Assembly (NCBI RefSeq): GCF_963678635.1
Contig: NC_087062.1
Span: 41,038,672-41,102,671, forward strand
Direction of reading: 5' to 3'
Source of the DNA: Symsagittifera roscoffensis
Lineage: Eukaryota; Xenacoelomorpha; Acoela; Convolutidae
Length of the DNA stretch: 64,000 nt
Below the pieces are notes generated by a model. It had not been told where the DNA came from and did no database searches. It saw only the letters and a list, made by a program, of their open reading frames with translations. Both the position numbers and the translations under genes were made by a program. Below, in pieces: positions 17,961 through 28,633 of the stretch; position 1 is the stretch's first letter, and every line of letters begins with the position of its first letter.

Positions 17961-18312
17961 TTTTACATAGGGATCATTAAGTATAAAAATTATACATTGG
18001 GATCATTAGGTATAAATATTATACATTGGGATCATTAGGTATAAATATTTTACATAGGGATCATTAGGTATAAATATTTTACACAGGGATCATTAGGTAT
18101 AAATATTTACACAGGGATCATTAGGTATAAATATTTACATAGGGATCATTAGGGATAAATATTTTACATAGGGATCATTAGGGATAAAAATTATACATTG
18201 GGATCATTAGGTATAAATATTTTACATAGGGATCATTAGGTATAAATATTTTACATAGGGATCATTAGGTATAAATATTTACATAGGGATCATTAGGAAT
18301 CTATACCCAATG
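17961..18312 (+). repeat. Subterminal minisatellite, ~12 units of 28-31 bp
   Basis: Twelve head-to-tail units of the type ACATAGGGATCATTAGG followed by TATAAATATTTT. Some units read ACATTGGG or ACACAGGG and two read AGGGATAAA. High similarity between units indicates recent homogenisation. The last unit runs into an inverted GGGATCATT/AATGATCCC hairpin. A decayed version of the same repeat occupies the equivalent place in element B, so it is part of the element rather than a local accident. Confidence 0.9.
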
Positions 18313-18370
18313 ATCCCTGTAGGGATCACCCCCCCCCCCCCCGATCCCAGTGTCGTATATCTATACTACT
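18313..18370 (+). repeat. Right terminal motif of Polinton A
   Basis: After the hairpin comes a run of about 14 C, then GATCCCAGTGTCGTATATCTATACTACT. The reverse of the end of element B (35,366-35,400) has the same order: ATCTATACC, a C6 run, AGTGT, TATAT and ATACTACT. This defines the probable right end of the family near 18,370; the inward-reading terminus AGTAGTAT starts with the AG expected of Polintons. The left copy lies outside the window. Confidence 0.65.
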
Positions 18371-18399
18371 TCGGGGGGTTGAATTCACGGCGAGTTTAA

Positions 18400-18665
18400 G
18401 CGCTGAATCAAGGTTAATGCATCAGGTTCTGATTACTGCCACGTTAACACTGGTCAGCGTTGACTCAGCACTATAATCATCCTTAAAATCAGCAATGAAT
18501 CATCACTGAATCAGTGATAAATCAGTAATGAATCATCACTGAATCAGTGATAAATCAACATTGAATCAGCGATGAACCAAAGATGGATCAGCAATGTAAT
18601 AGCTGATTCAAAGGTGATCGCTGATTCAGTGATGATTCAAAGCTGTTACAGCACTTAAGTAGCGC
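18400..18665. repeat. TGAATCA/TGATTCA-rich repeat block
   Basis: About 260 bases of short imperfect repeats built on TGAATCA and its complement TGATTCA, for example two tandem ~36-base copies carrying AATGAATCATCACTGAATCA. AGCGCTG-type sequence stands at both ends (18,408 and 18,652), suggesting a discrete unit. A GTTGACTCAGCA site near 18,458 resembles a Maf/AP-1 element. It sits just outside the Polinton end. Confidence 0.6.
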
Positions 18666-19008
18666 TGGATCACCCATACCTAACGAATTATTTATTTTCT
18701 GACAAAATTTCTGTTATCAGGCTAAGCCTGATTTGAAAAATTTTGAATCTAAAATTTATAAAGTCAATTTTTTGGCCTTTTTTTGAAACGGGTTTTAAAC
18801 ACTTCAAATTCAGAATTATTACCCAGGCCTTGCCATATTTGTCAAATCTTGATGAGTCTTTGTGATAGCCTAATTGTTGTGATAAACTTATTAAATAGAG
18901 AGTGATGAAACACTAGTTGCCATTCTTTGGGCACTGACTACTAACTTCAGCAGATTATTCTTGACACCAACAGCACCATTATTCCTGGCATTTTCCTGGC
19001 TTCACACA

Positions 19009-19938
19009 ATGTCAACACCAATGCTTCTGATGCTGCCCGACGACTTCACGAAACTCAATCCCGAACAAAAAGATAAGTACTACGTTTACATATATAACCT
19101 TGTCAATGTACTAGCAACATCCAGTAATCCTCCAAACAGTAATCAAAACGCAAAAGGACTCAGAGCACCTATTGATTTTGCTGCCAAAGTAATCCCCACT
19201 GATACTCAAAACTTGATTATTGGTTCGAGTTTTTTAGCGGAGTTTGACACAAAGGAGCTGCCCAAAGACGTGGCAGTTCATTCTTACCGCGTGTCATTTT
19301 GCAGCGAGAAACAATCAGTTGTGAAAAAGTACGACGATACTGAGCTGAAAACAGTAACCTTCCAGGACGGCACCAATTCCCTCACAAGGGAACTACACAA
19401 ACCTGTAGATGATATATTTGAAACTTTTTGCGCCACCATTAGTGAAATTGAGACAAAGTTTTCACCTGCAATAATCAATATATGCCAAGTCCCGCCGGTG
19501 AAATTGGGACCCGATTCTGTAAGTGGTAAACGTATAACTGAATTCAACAGCCTTATTGCTCATAAACTTAAGAAAAAAAAGTATCAAATTGTTCCTATAT
19601 AAGATAAAATTGTCAGCATAAACGACTATCAGTCAATCTTCTTTGATGAAGTACATTTGATGCGTTCTGTTAGTACTTTAAAAAATGCAATCATGGAAAA
19701 GGTGCTACCATTATCCAGCTTATCACCTCGAGTTGTTTCTCCGAATACTTCCAACTCTAGGGGCCCAGCGCACCCTCAGAGGAATCGTATGAAACCTGGT
19801 TCAAGCCAAGTCTCGTGGGGCCCCGAGCACCCAAAAAGTCTTGCGAGCCATGATTTCAGCAACAATCAAACCTACAGTTATATGAATACTAATCGTAGTA
19901 ATTATGACTTACGCCATAATAGATACTATCCATACTAA
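19009..19938 (+). pseudogene. LINE ORF1, SGNH-hydrolase-like, one in-frame stop
   Basis: Starts at the ATG at 19,009 (MSTPMLLMLPDDF). A TAA at 19,600-19,602 interrupts an otherwise continuous frame that ends at 19,938. The region NLIIGSSFLAEFD resembles block I of SGNH hydrolases. IINICQVPPVKLG resembles the block before the last catalytic pair. FDEVHL just after the TAA fits the DxxH block V. SGNH/esterase domains are known in ORF1 of CR1-type LINEs. The C-terminal ~80 residues are Ser/Asn/Pro-rich. The single stop points to a fairly recent loss. Confidence 0.65.
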
Positions 19939-19985
19939 TGTTGTTTTAGTAGTCTATTACCCAATGATCTGGATCTATCAAATTT

Positions 19986-22900
19986 GTGTTTAGCCAATGG
20001 ATTTTAAAGACTCTCCTTATATTCTCCCTTTTAACAACTAGCATTCCCATTAATTACAATGTACCCAACAGCACCGCACTACTCAAAACTAGAAACATGA
20101 CGTCTAACCGCCACTTTGGATTCACAGCTGGCATCTATTGCGCAGTTGTGATACTAACCTTTCAGATTGGAATGTTGGAAATCCTGCTTCTTCAATGTGG
20201 GGACATCGAAGTCAATCCAGGTCCCGCACTTTCATATGAAATCTTGGCAAACAAAGCAAAGGAACACCACAACTTCCTCAAATATATAACTCTAAATTGT
20301 AGAAGCATAAAGAACAAACACATGTAAATACGTTTCTTGTCAGAAATAGTTCACTCAAACACAATTATCGGTCTTACGGAAACCTGGCTTGACGAAACAT
20401 GCGATCATCAAACTTATTCATTCTGCAAAACAACCCATGAAATTTTTAGATGCGACCGTAACAAAAAATGCAAAGGTCAACACGCAGGTGGTGGTACTCT
20501 TCTTCTTATTCCAAAAAAATTTAACCCTAAGATTCAAGAAGATTCAAATTATCTATGTACCTCCCATTTTGAAGGACTTTGGGTAGAATATAGCCCAATC
20601 ATCTCAAAAAAATTAAAAAGACAGATAATTGCTATTGCCTACAATCCACACAAACAATTCAAGGAAATTTCTATAGAAGATACACTAAAGGGTATCAATT
20701 ACGCTGCCTCTGAAGCGCGAGATGTTACAATTTTGGGAGATTTCAATATTAACTACTTGAATAAATATGAAGCTAAATTTCTCAGCGATTCTATTAAACC
20801 ATACAATTTGTCAATAAGCAATAAGTCGATACCGACATACAACTCTAAAAACAGCCAATCCATTTTAGATAACATTATAGCAACCAAATCTCTTTGTAAA
20901 GAAACTATTGTAGCAGAACCACCTATAAACACGGACCATTTACTAACAATGTGTATTAGCAAACTAAAACGATTCGAAAAAACCATTCCAATTCTAACTT
21001 TTCGCTTCAACAAAACCAATTATTGTAAAAATAGGTTCTGCGAGGAACTTAAACAGAGTCCATGGTTTCTCGTCTATCCAGAAAACGATGTCTCTAAAAT
21101 GTTAATAAAATTTGAAGATATTTTCTCGCATGCCCTAAACGCTCACGCACCGCTAGAGCAGAAGTATATCCGAAATGAACCGCAGCTACAGCTGTCTGGT
21201 AAAGTACTTAACTCAGTCAACAGACCTTTAAGACAGGAAAAAGAAAATCTTCTAAAGGCATATCAATTATCAAGATTAGATGCCAATTTTCAAAACTATA
21301 AACGAATAAGAAATAAATACAACAATCATCTAAAACATTTATACAAGAAAGAGAAAACAGCCCAATTCAAAATGCTTGACTGTCCAAAAAAACAATGGAA
21401 TTTCATAAACTCTATCAGGAACACCATGAAACAGTCAATGCAAATAGGTGATCTACGGAATTCGTTTGGCGACACTATAATTGAAAATAAGAAGAAAGCA
21501 AATTTCTTTAACTACAGGTTCTCAACATTAGGAGAATACAAAAACGCAGATCCTCCCATAGATGTACCAACTGAGTACAGTGTACACAGCAAAACAAATA
21601 GGCACTTTCAATTCAGGTTCATAGCTCACGAAGAAATGAAAGATGCAATTTTATTACTTCCCTTAAACAAGCTATTAGGACCAAGCAAAATCCCTGCTTG
21701 GGCTCTAAAAGATAGCATTAATACTGTAAACCCAATTCTTACGATGATTATCAATGAATGCATCTCGAAATCCGTATTCCCATATACCTTAAAAAAGGCA
21801 AACGTTTTTCCCATATTCAAAAAAGGTGACTCGACAGGTTCAGTAAATTATCGTCCAATTTCTATTACACCCACTCTATCGAAGTTGTTTGAAAAAAATT
21901 TTTCATCCCAAATTCACGAATTCTTAGCAAATTCCAATATTCTAAATCCAAAACAATTTGGCTTTCGTCCAGGTTATTCAACTAAAGATGCTCTTTTATA
22001 CACAACAGAAAAAATCAGATTCCATCTCGATAAAAACAACATAGCAGCGGCTGCATTTCTTGATTTATCTAAAGCATTTGATTCACTATCTCATTCAGTC
22101 CTTGAAAGGAAACTAAGTCACATTGGCTTTGAACAGTCAGCAACAACTCTTATTAAGTCATTTCTAGAAAACAGACAGCAATTGACAATAGTAAACGGCG
22201 AACACTCAGATTGGCTTAAATTAGAGCAAGGTGTTCACCTAGGTACTGTACTAGGACCACTGCTGTTCAACTTGTATGTAAATGACTTGCCACAAACAAT
22301 AGACAAATCATGTACGTTAGTACAATATGCCGACGACACGACTCTGCTTAGTTTTCATTCAGATCCCGAAACAGCAACAAAGAGCATTGAAAACAATTTC
22401 AATAAAATTCTCTTGTATTTTCACTTAGATCGATTAATGATTAATGTAGACAAAACCCAGTTCATTGTATTTTCTGCACCGTCGAAAAAGAAACTAACTG
22501 AAAATTTTTCATTAAAAGTTGGAAACTATCAAGTTAATTTAACAGAGACAGTTAAATTTCACGGCGTCAATATTGACATAAGCTTAACATTCGACAAAGA
22601 AATCAACAAAATTTTACAAAAGACGAAAATTTTACATCCGAGGCGAAATCCCTCTGCGTTCTAGAATTCTCCTGTTAAATAATCTTGTACTGAGCCATTT
22701 GCACTATCCATGCATGCTCTTAAACGGATGTACGCAAGATAATATTGAGAAACTCGAAAAACAAATAAAATGGGGAATCAGGATAATAATGAATATAAGC
22801 AAACGAGATTCCGTTACACTTCTAAGGAAACAGCACAAAATTCCTACTGCTCGGAATATAATCGAGTACCGATCAGCACACTACCTTCACAGGTTATGCC

Positions 22901-23250
22901 GAAACGATGCCCCAGCTTTCACGCATATAAGATTCCCAAATTCTGAATTCCGCTATAACCATCGAACTGGAACATTACTGTTCCCTTTAGCAAGTAAAAC
23001 TGATTTCCTTCGTAAGTCTTTCTTATTTACATCAATCAGAAACCTTAACACAACAATCCGAACCTTGTTTAATCGAAAACTACCGTACACATTGACAAAA
23101 ACTCTGATTAAAAATTTCATCATAGGAAAAGATGACACCCTGTTACCCAATAAGGAGAGTCTTTCCGCATCCAAGGACATTTATTTTGTTAAATCAATTT
23201 TTAGATTCGTCCTCGTAGTAATTTATGTTTTTTCTTGTTATGTTATATAA
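19986..23250 (+). pseudogene. LINE ORF2, endonuclease plus reverse transcriptase, broken
   Basis: Starts at the ATG at 19,986 with two hydrophobic stretches and a 2A-like peptide. The endonuclease shows ITLNCRSIKN, GLTETWLDE, ILGDFNINYL and TDHLL. The RT shows NVFPIFKKGD, NYRPISI, QFGFRPG, AFLDLSKAFDSLSH, LGPLLFNLYVNDL and VQYADDTTLL. The usual GVPQGS motif is altered to GVHLGT. A TAA at 20,325-20,327 interrupts the frame early in the endonuclease. A frameshift near 22,620-22,640 moves the C-terminal domain (LSHLHYPCMLLNG...IRIIMNISKRD, to 23,250) into another frame. About three lesions in 3.3 kb suggest a young, dead copy. Confidence 0.85.
20187..20225 (+). other. 2A-like ribosome-skipping peptide in LINE ORF2
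   Basis: Residues 68-80 of ORF2 read LLQCGDIEVNPGP, matching the 2A consensus D-x-E-x-NPGP. The codons of NPGP are at 20,214-20,225. The upstream residues are hydrophobic and helical, as needed for skipping. 2A sequences near the ORF2 N-terminus are established for several CR1-like LINEs of invertebrates. Here skipping would release an ~79-residue hydrophobic leader from the enzyme. Confidence 0.85.
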
Positions 23251-23340
23251 CCATTGCGTAATATTGTACACTAGATTCTTATACAATCAGTTCTGCAACT
23301 GCATAAGTATATTGAAACAATAAAGTGTCCCCTCTCTCTT

Positions 23341-24020
23341 TGAAAATTTTGAAGAAATTTTATTGAAAATTCTGCAAGATTGTGTCAAAAATCTTGACAA
23401 TGGGTAAAGATTGTTAAAAAGTTTCTAAGAATCTTGAAGACAACAAACGAGGATTGCAAAGAACTTTGAACGTTTTAGTAGAAATTTTTCAAAAATCCGG
23501 GGATTGCTAGCGTTAAAAACAAGTTAAGAAAAATAATTTGAAGTTTGTTGATTCAATGTAAATGAGCTGAAAAACGCCAAAAGCTTTACGCCAAAAGTTA
23601 ACAAAAATTGTCAACATAAAATTCAAGAACCAAACATTGACTGAAAATGTACATTTACAATTGAGATCGGCTTGAGCATAAACAAATTTAAAAATTTCCA
23701 TCCTTCAGTCGTGTGCGCCATGACTTTTTGAGCGATACATAAAAGCTGATAAATTCTTAAAATGTTTATGCGATTTAACTTTGCGTTAGTGCTTCTATCA
23801 AATACAATACCTGAAGGAAAAGCAGCCAATACTAACCCAAATACTTTTGAAACTGCTCGAGGTGAGATAATATGCAAAACAATTTTCGTACTATTTTTGT
23901 TTCATCATTTTATTCGAGATATTACTGAAATTTTCAAAGATTCGTCAAAACATTCACTTAAAAGGATAGTTTTGTCCTTATAAGTTCTTGCCTAACATCA
24001 TATAACTATAGAAAAAGACT
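23341..24020. other. Unassigned AT-rich DNA
   Basis: I see no gene, RNA or clear repeat. Runs such as AAAATTTTGAAGAAATTTT recur but do not form a defined array. Short open frames are consistent with chance. Confidence 0.5.
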
Positions 24021-24021
24021 T

Positions 24022-24256
24022 CAGGCGCCGGTATCTTCAAAAGTTTGATTTAGAAAATTCGTTTTTTTTTTGGCGCGCTCCCCTTCAAAATTAGAATATA
24101 TTGGCTCCCAAGAAGCCTTTAAAAAAAACTTTAGGGTTGATCGGCCAAAAAATGATGTCATAAATTATATTTAAAACCAAAATGGGACCTTTGGTTGGTG
24201 AAGGGGCGAATCCTTGAAGGAGGCAGGGGCCTCCGCTCCTCTAAATCCGCCCCTGA
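24022..24256. mobile_element. Possible hAT-type MITE
   Basis: The right edge reads CTCTAAATCCGCCCCTG; its complement CAGGGGCGGATTTAGAG resembles a common hAT terminal repeat. The left edge CAGGCGCCGGTATC at 24,023 is only a partial partner and the flanking 8 bases do not match. A 230-bp non-autonomous copy is possible but weakly supported. Confidence 0.3.
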
Positions 24257-24399
24257 ACCAAATCAAATGATCAAATCAAATTCATCGCAGCTTCCTTGTC
24301 AAAATTTGAGAGAATTCATTTCAGCCAGGAAGAATCATAAAATTTGTAAAAAAAGATTGAATATTCAATTTAAGAACCCGGGTTGACCTCCATAGACCG

Positions 24400-24940
24400 A
24401 AAATGCGAACCATACAATTTCATACACTTAGTCTATGGAAAAATGCTAGTCATACAAATTTCATACATTTTTGCAAAAGGAGTTTAATCGAATTTCAAAG
24501 GTATTTTATAGTTGTTTTGGTATCAAAATTGGTATCTCTTAATAAAAAAAGGAAAAAAAAATTGTTTACTTTCATGGAAAAAAAAGTTCATTACTTTCGT
24601 TACATTATTTGTCTCAGACAGAAGTAACACAAATCAGGCTGTTTCCAATGCATATTGAATGCAAGACGGCCAAACCGTTGGTTACTACGTTTCAGTAATC
24701 AAGGTTTTTGCATTTGTGTTCGATTACGAACACAACCAAAAAATTTTGAGAAATTGAAATGTAAAAAATCAATATTTTTGGTTTATGGAAAAATGCTAGT
24801 CATACAATTTCCATATATGAAAAAATACTAATCATAGACCTTTCATGCAATTTTCTGTACGTATTGAATTGTATGGAAAGCGTATAACTAGCATTTTTAC
24901 CATATATGGAAATTGTATGACTAGTATTTTTGGTCATCCC
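24400..24940. repeat. Palindromic ATTGTATGACTAGCAT repeats
   Basis: AAAATGCTAGTCATACAA occurs at about 24,440 and 24,790, followed at 24,790 by TTTCCATATATG. At 24,900-24,935 the inverse CCATATATGGAAATTG plus TATGACTAGTATTTTT appears, making a ~150-base inverted repeat (24,785-24,935). Shorter relatives lie at 43,105-43,155 and 43,283-43,328. This looks like a small foldback family rather than a gene. Confidence 0.6.
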
Positions 24941-25810
24941 GGGAATTAAAAAGGTCGTTTTGAAGAGGCTGAACAAAATCCAAAAAATAGGAAACAAATT
25001 TCAAAAGCAGGAATGATTTTTAGGAAGCAACACTGTCAAATCCATTTTAAAGAGTTCAATGTTTGTTTGCAGAGATCTCCCCTGCATAAGCAGACGCTCC
25101 CTTTTTTTCCGGAAAACTGCATTGGATTAAAAAATTTAAGCACAAATTCAGATTGTTTCTCTAAAATGCCTACTTTCAAGGATGATTTTGGACAATTTTC
25201 GCTGAGAATTTACTGAGAATTTAAACAAAAACTTCGCGTAGACCAAAAGCAAATGATCAGAGCTTCCTTCTATGAAATTATCGAAATTGATTTTGACGAC
25301 TTGCCAGTTATTTCTGGGTCTGAAAACTCCAGCTTTTACCATATACACTAAGTTGTTCAAAACGAAGGAAATTGTAGGAAACAGCTGAGTTTAGTGAAGT
25401 TGTTACACTGAACAATTTGATTATCCTGCTTAGAATGTTCCATATTGTACTTAAAAAAATTCTAAGCTTTTTCTAGAGAGAGTTCCCACCGATGCAAAAC
25501 TGAGTGCAGATGGTGAAAACTCGTAAAACGTTTAAAAAAACACGTCAAATCTGATAACCAAAAAATGAACTACATTCTGCGAAAAAAATCAGCGTTCAAC
25601 GCATAGTTTTTTCAAAATAGTTCTAATCATTACTATGTTTTGAAAACACTGCTTGCCGATTGATATCTTAAAAAAACTGAGCATTTTGTATATTTTTCGG
25701 AACCCATCGAAACAACAAATCTAAACCACAGAAAAGAAATAGATACTCCCCAACCTTTCATGAGAACTGCTGTGGATTTGAAAATTGTCCAGTTTTTGCA
25801 ATTTTCTCGT
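24941..25810. other. Unassigned DNA with one satellite-like motif
   Basis: No gene seen. Around 25,075 the phrase CTCCCCTGCATAAGCAGACG matches the core of the ~165-base repeat found at 51.0-51.3 kb and 58.3-59.0 kb. The rest is AT-rich unique sequence. Confidence 0.45.
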
Positions 25811-26288
25811 TATTTGGCAGGGAAAACAATATGGAACAGAGAAATTTTCGAACACTTTCAAGATATTTTTTGTTTCCAGCATTTTGTCATCCCTTTTCCT
25901 AAAAAGGTACCCTGCCAGATTTCAGACCAAAGGTTAAATCCAACACCGACTGTAGGACTCCGCTGAGCGCAAGCAGATTTCTTCAATAATACTATATAAA
26001 CCAGTTTGGACATGGAGAAGTTCAGACAAAGAAACAGGAAAAAAATCTCTTTTCAAAAGGCTGTTTCTTTGTTTGAACTTCTCCATGTCCAAACTGATAT
26101 ATATATAGTATAATTTAAAAAACCTGCTTGCCATCAGCGGATTCCTACAATCGGTGTTGGATTTAACCGTTAGTTTGAAATCTGGCAGGGTACCTTTTTA
26201 GGAAAATTGATGACAAAATTCTGGAAACAAAAAACCTGGAAATTATTCTAAAGTTTCTCTATTCCATATTGCTTTCCCTGCCAAATAA
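25811..26288. repeat. Long foldback (inverted repeat) of ~480 bp
   Basis: The left arm begins TATTTGGCAGGGAAAACAAT and the right arm ends with its complement near 26,288. Arms of about 220 bases are centred near 26,050. Matching landmarks include CCTGCCAGATTTCA/TGAAATCTGGCAGGG and GGACATGGAGAAGTTCA/GAACTTCTCCATGTCC. The arms are mostly complementary with a few mismatches and a short loop. A foldback transposon or MITE is most likely; the transcript would be a long hairpin. Confidence 0.85.
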
Positions 26289-27595
26289 AAAGAAAGTTCT
26301 TTTAAACATTGAAATAATACAAATTTTTGTTTGAGTTGAACCATTAACCCAGAAACTATGGTCAATGTCAAAAAGCAGTCAAATTAAAAAGTTTCCAAAA
26401 AAAAGCCGAAAATTTAAAACGGTTTTTGCCCAAGAGCAGAATGATCCTTTCTGTTAGTTCTTCCGATTGAAACAAGAATCTCTCAATCATGCTAGGACAG
26501 TGTTCAAGAAAAATTATTAGAAAATCAAACAGGTCAACATTTCAAAAAAAAATGTTTTCTTTTTCTCAAGTCCAAAACAATTTTTCTTCAATTTTATGCA
26601 GGATTCGTCACAATCTCAAAAATTCCAAAAAATCAGTAAAAATTTCTCTGGAATAGAAACTTCTCAAGATTAGGGTAAATTAAAAGTAGATTAGCGAAAT
26701 ATGTAGGCAATTGAATGCAGAAAAAAATTGAAACAATTAAGCTTTCTTCCAACTTTCAGATTTCTTTTGATAATACTTCAGTTAATTAAACAAAAAATCT
26801 TTGTTAAATTCCCTAGGATTTTACCGATGTTGTCACTGAAACGACTAAAAACAAAACAGTTTGTATTATTGATGATGAAATGAAATGAAATGAAAGGAAA
26901 TCAGTCAAAGGCCAACAAACCAATTATATGTCATATTTGAAGACACCAGACTCAATTAAATTTCTTAGGCTCCACTTTTCAGTCCGGGTATTCTAAAAAC
27001 TGCCAGCAAAACTTAGATCGTCCAGCCAATTGAGAGTGATGCAACAAGAAAGTTCAACTTTCTTTAGCCACGAAACACCTGCACGCAACTATACATATTT
27101 AAAAATTGTTGTTTTCTTTGTGGGTTTATGACAACTGCTTTTCATCCAGTTTTCTGATAGCAATAAAATTTCCAGACGTTTTGCCACGAAAAATCAATAA
27201 CCAGTTTTTTTTTGTTTGCTATCCAGAGAAAAAAAGGAGACCTCATAACTAATACATGGATAAATATTTCCTCTTTTTAGCCTTTCTGAATGGTCTGTTA
27301 AAATAACAGATGCTTTGAAATTAGTTTTTAATAATTCAAAAAAACTGCAGCTGAAAAACGGTTGATTGTCTTTGAGCTCATGAAAGATTCCGATCAATGG
27401 GCGGGCATTGAGGACCAAGTAATTAAGAAGGGAGCGATCGAAATAAACAAATGGTATTTTTGCAAACCAAATAAGAATACTGCAGAATCTTAGAAGGTTG
27501 CTTTTAAATAGCAGGATCATACCTAGAAATAAAATTTAGCCTTGAGGAAAGCAAAACGACGTTGATTGTGTTTTGTCTGTATCTGACTCATGGGG
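26289..27595. other. Unassigned AT-rich DNA
   Basis: No gene recognised on either strand. A short GAAATGAAATGAAATGAAAGG microsatellite-like run lies near 26,876. Nothing else stands out. Confidence 0.5.
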
Positions 27596-28633
27596 CTACC
27601 CGCACTGGAGTTGCATGGATAACAATCGATTGTATTGTCATTTTATAGTCAGTATCTATAAAATTACAAAAATTATCGATTACAATCCATCAAAAATGGA
27701 TTACAATCCATTATTTTTCATGCCAATATAAACCCTTATAATCGGTTTTAATCAAATATAATGGATTCTTTCGAGAGGTTAGTCATAAAATTTACAGCTT
27801 TTTTTCAAAGTTATCGCATTTCCTGTTTAGTGCAGTTGCTTTATTAGATTTCATAAAATGTTACATTTCACTTTTCAATTTTTATCATTTTTGTCTTATA
27901 TACCCCGTTTACCTCCTCCCTGCTTACTCCCTCCCCGTTTTTCTGCCTGTTTACAACCCCCGTTTACATCGCCCCCATCCCCTCCACAGTTTACCCCTCC
28001 TCAATTTACCCCCCCCCCCCCTCATCTTAGTTTAAACCCCCCCCCCGTTTACTGAACGTGAGGGGGGAGGGGGGGGGGGTAAAATGTGGGGGGAGGGTAA
28101 GCTGAACAACTAAGTATACTCCCCCCGTCCCCGTTAAAAATGGTAAACAAACTGAGGGGGGTAAAATTTAACTTGGGGGTGGGGGGGTTGGGGATAAACT
28201 TAAGCAAACATGGGGGTGGGCGTAGGGATAAACGTAGGAGAGTGGCGGGAGGGGATTTGGGCAAATGCGGATGAAGGCAAAGTGGGGGGGGGGGTTAAAT
28301 CGATTAGGTTTAGATTGCGAGTGGTCCGTGAGTAACGCAGAAATATTGCAAGTTTTTCAAAGGGTTTTGCAGCAAAATGTATAGATTATGATCCGTTATA
28401 ATCAATTATAGTGGATTTTAAATAGATTATAATCCATTTTATTGGATTTTAATTTAAATGGATTATAATCCATTATAATCGATTGTGTTTTTACAAAAAT
28501 AATCTATTATTAATGACAATACAATCGATTTCGTGGTCTAAACTTGCAACAAAAATGGATTATAATGACAAAAATTTAGACAACAATTTTCAATTATAAT
28601 CGGTTATTATCAATGGAACTCCGGTGCGGGTAG
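27596..28633. mobile_element. Non-autonomous TIR element with internal repeats
   Basis: The left end CTACCCGCACTGGAGTTGCAT and right end ATGGAACTCCGGTGCGGGTAG are inverted copies, extending with mismatches for ~40 bases into GATAACAATCGATTGTATTG-like sequence. The interior next to each end is packed with AATGGATTATAATCC/ATAATCGATTATAAT motifs. The centre (27,950-28,300) is a strand-biased block, C-runs followed by G-runs. No coding capacity. The flanks show no obvious target duplication. It is read as a MITE-like DNA element of unknown superfamily. Confidence 0.7.
27950..28300. repeat. C-run then G-run block
   Basis: A stretch of TTTACCCCCCC-type repeats on the plus strand switches near 28,045 to GGGGGGTAAA-type repeats, so the whole block is an inverted repeat of poly-C and poly-G. 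The switch point reads CCGTTTACTGAACGTGAGG. Both strands have G-quadruplex potential. Proline-rich frames here are compositional. Confidence 0.8.

Larger units (their letters stand above)
1..18370. mobile_element. Polinton/Maverick element A (left end outside window)
   Basis: Virus-like DNA element of the Polinton/Maverick family. It is recognised by protein-primed DNA polymerase B, FtsK/HerA-type ATPase, retroviral-type integrase, adenain-like protease, a basic core protein and two capsid-like proteins in the usual compact arrangement. The polymerase and one other gene read on the minus strand and the rest on the plus strand. The right end is placed at about 18,370 because the sequence there matches the end of the decayed relative at 35,366 (AGTAGTAT read inward). 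The left inverted repeat lies beyond base 1, so target-site duplications cannot be tested. Nearly all genes are open, so it looks largely whole and young compared with element B. Confidence 0.93.
18840..23340 (+). mobile_element. LINE of the jockey/CR1 group, nearly full length
   Basis: A ~4.5-kb non-LTR retrotransposon with two reading frames. ORF1 has an SGNH-hydrolase-like layout. ORF2 has a 2A-like peptide, an AP-type endonuclease and a reverse transcriptase with YADD. It is no longer active: each ORF has an in-frame stop and ORF2 has a frameshift near its C-terminus. The 3' end has AATAAA at 23,319 and no long poly-A, as in CR1-like elements. The 5' boundary is uncertain and no clear target-site duplication was found. 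Confidence 0.85.

Noticed and set aside
17961-18312. CRISPR-like array
   Set aside because: Direct repeats have no unique spacers and the sequence is eukaryotic; it is a minisatellite.
23513-23983. Short frames after the LINE as a host gene
   Set aside because: Overlapping frames on both strands without motifs or splice signals.
27858-28264. Proline-rich open frames on both strands
   Set aside because: They arise from poly-C/poly-G runs in the TIR element core.
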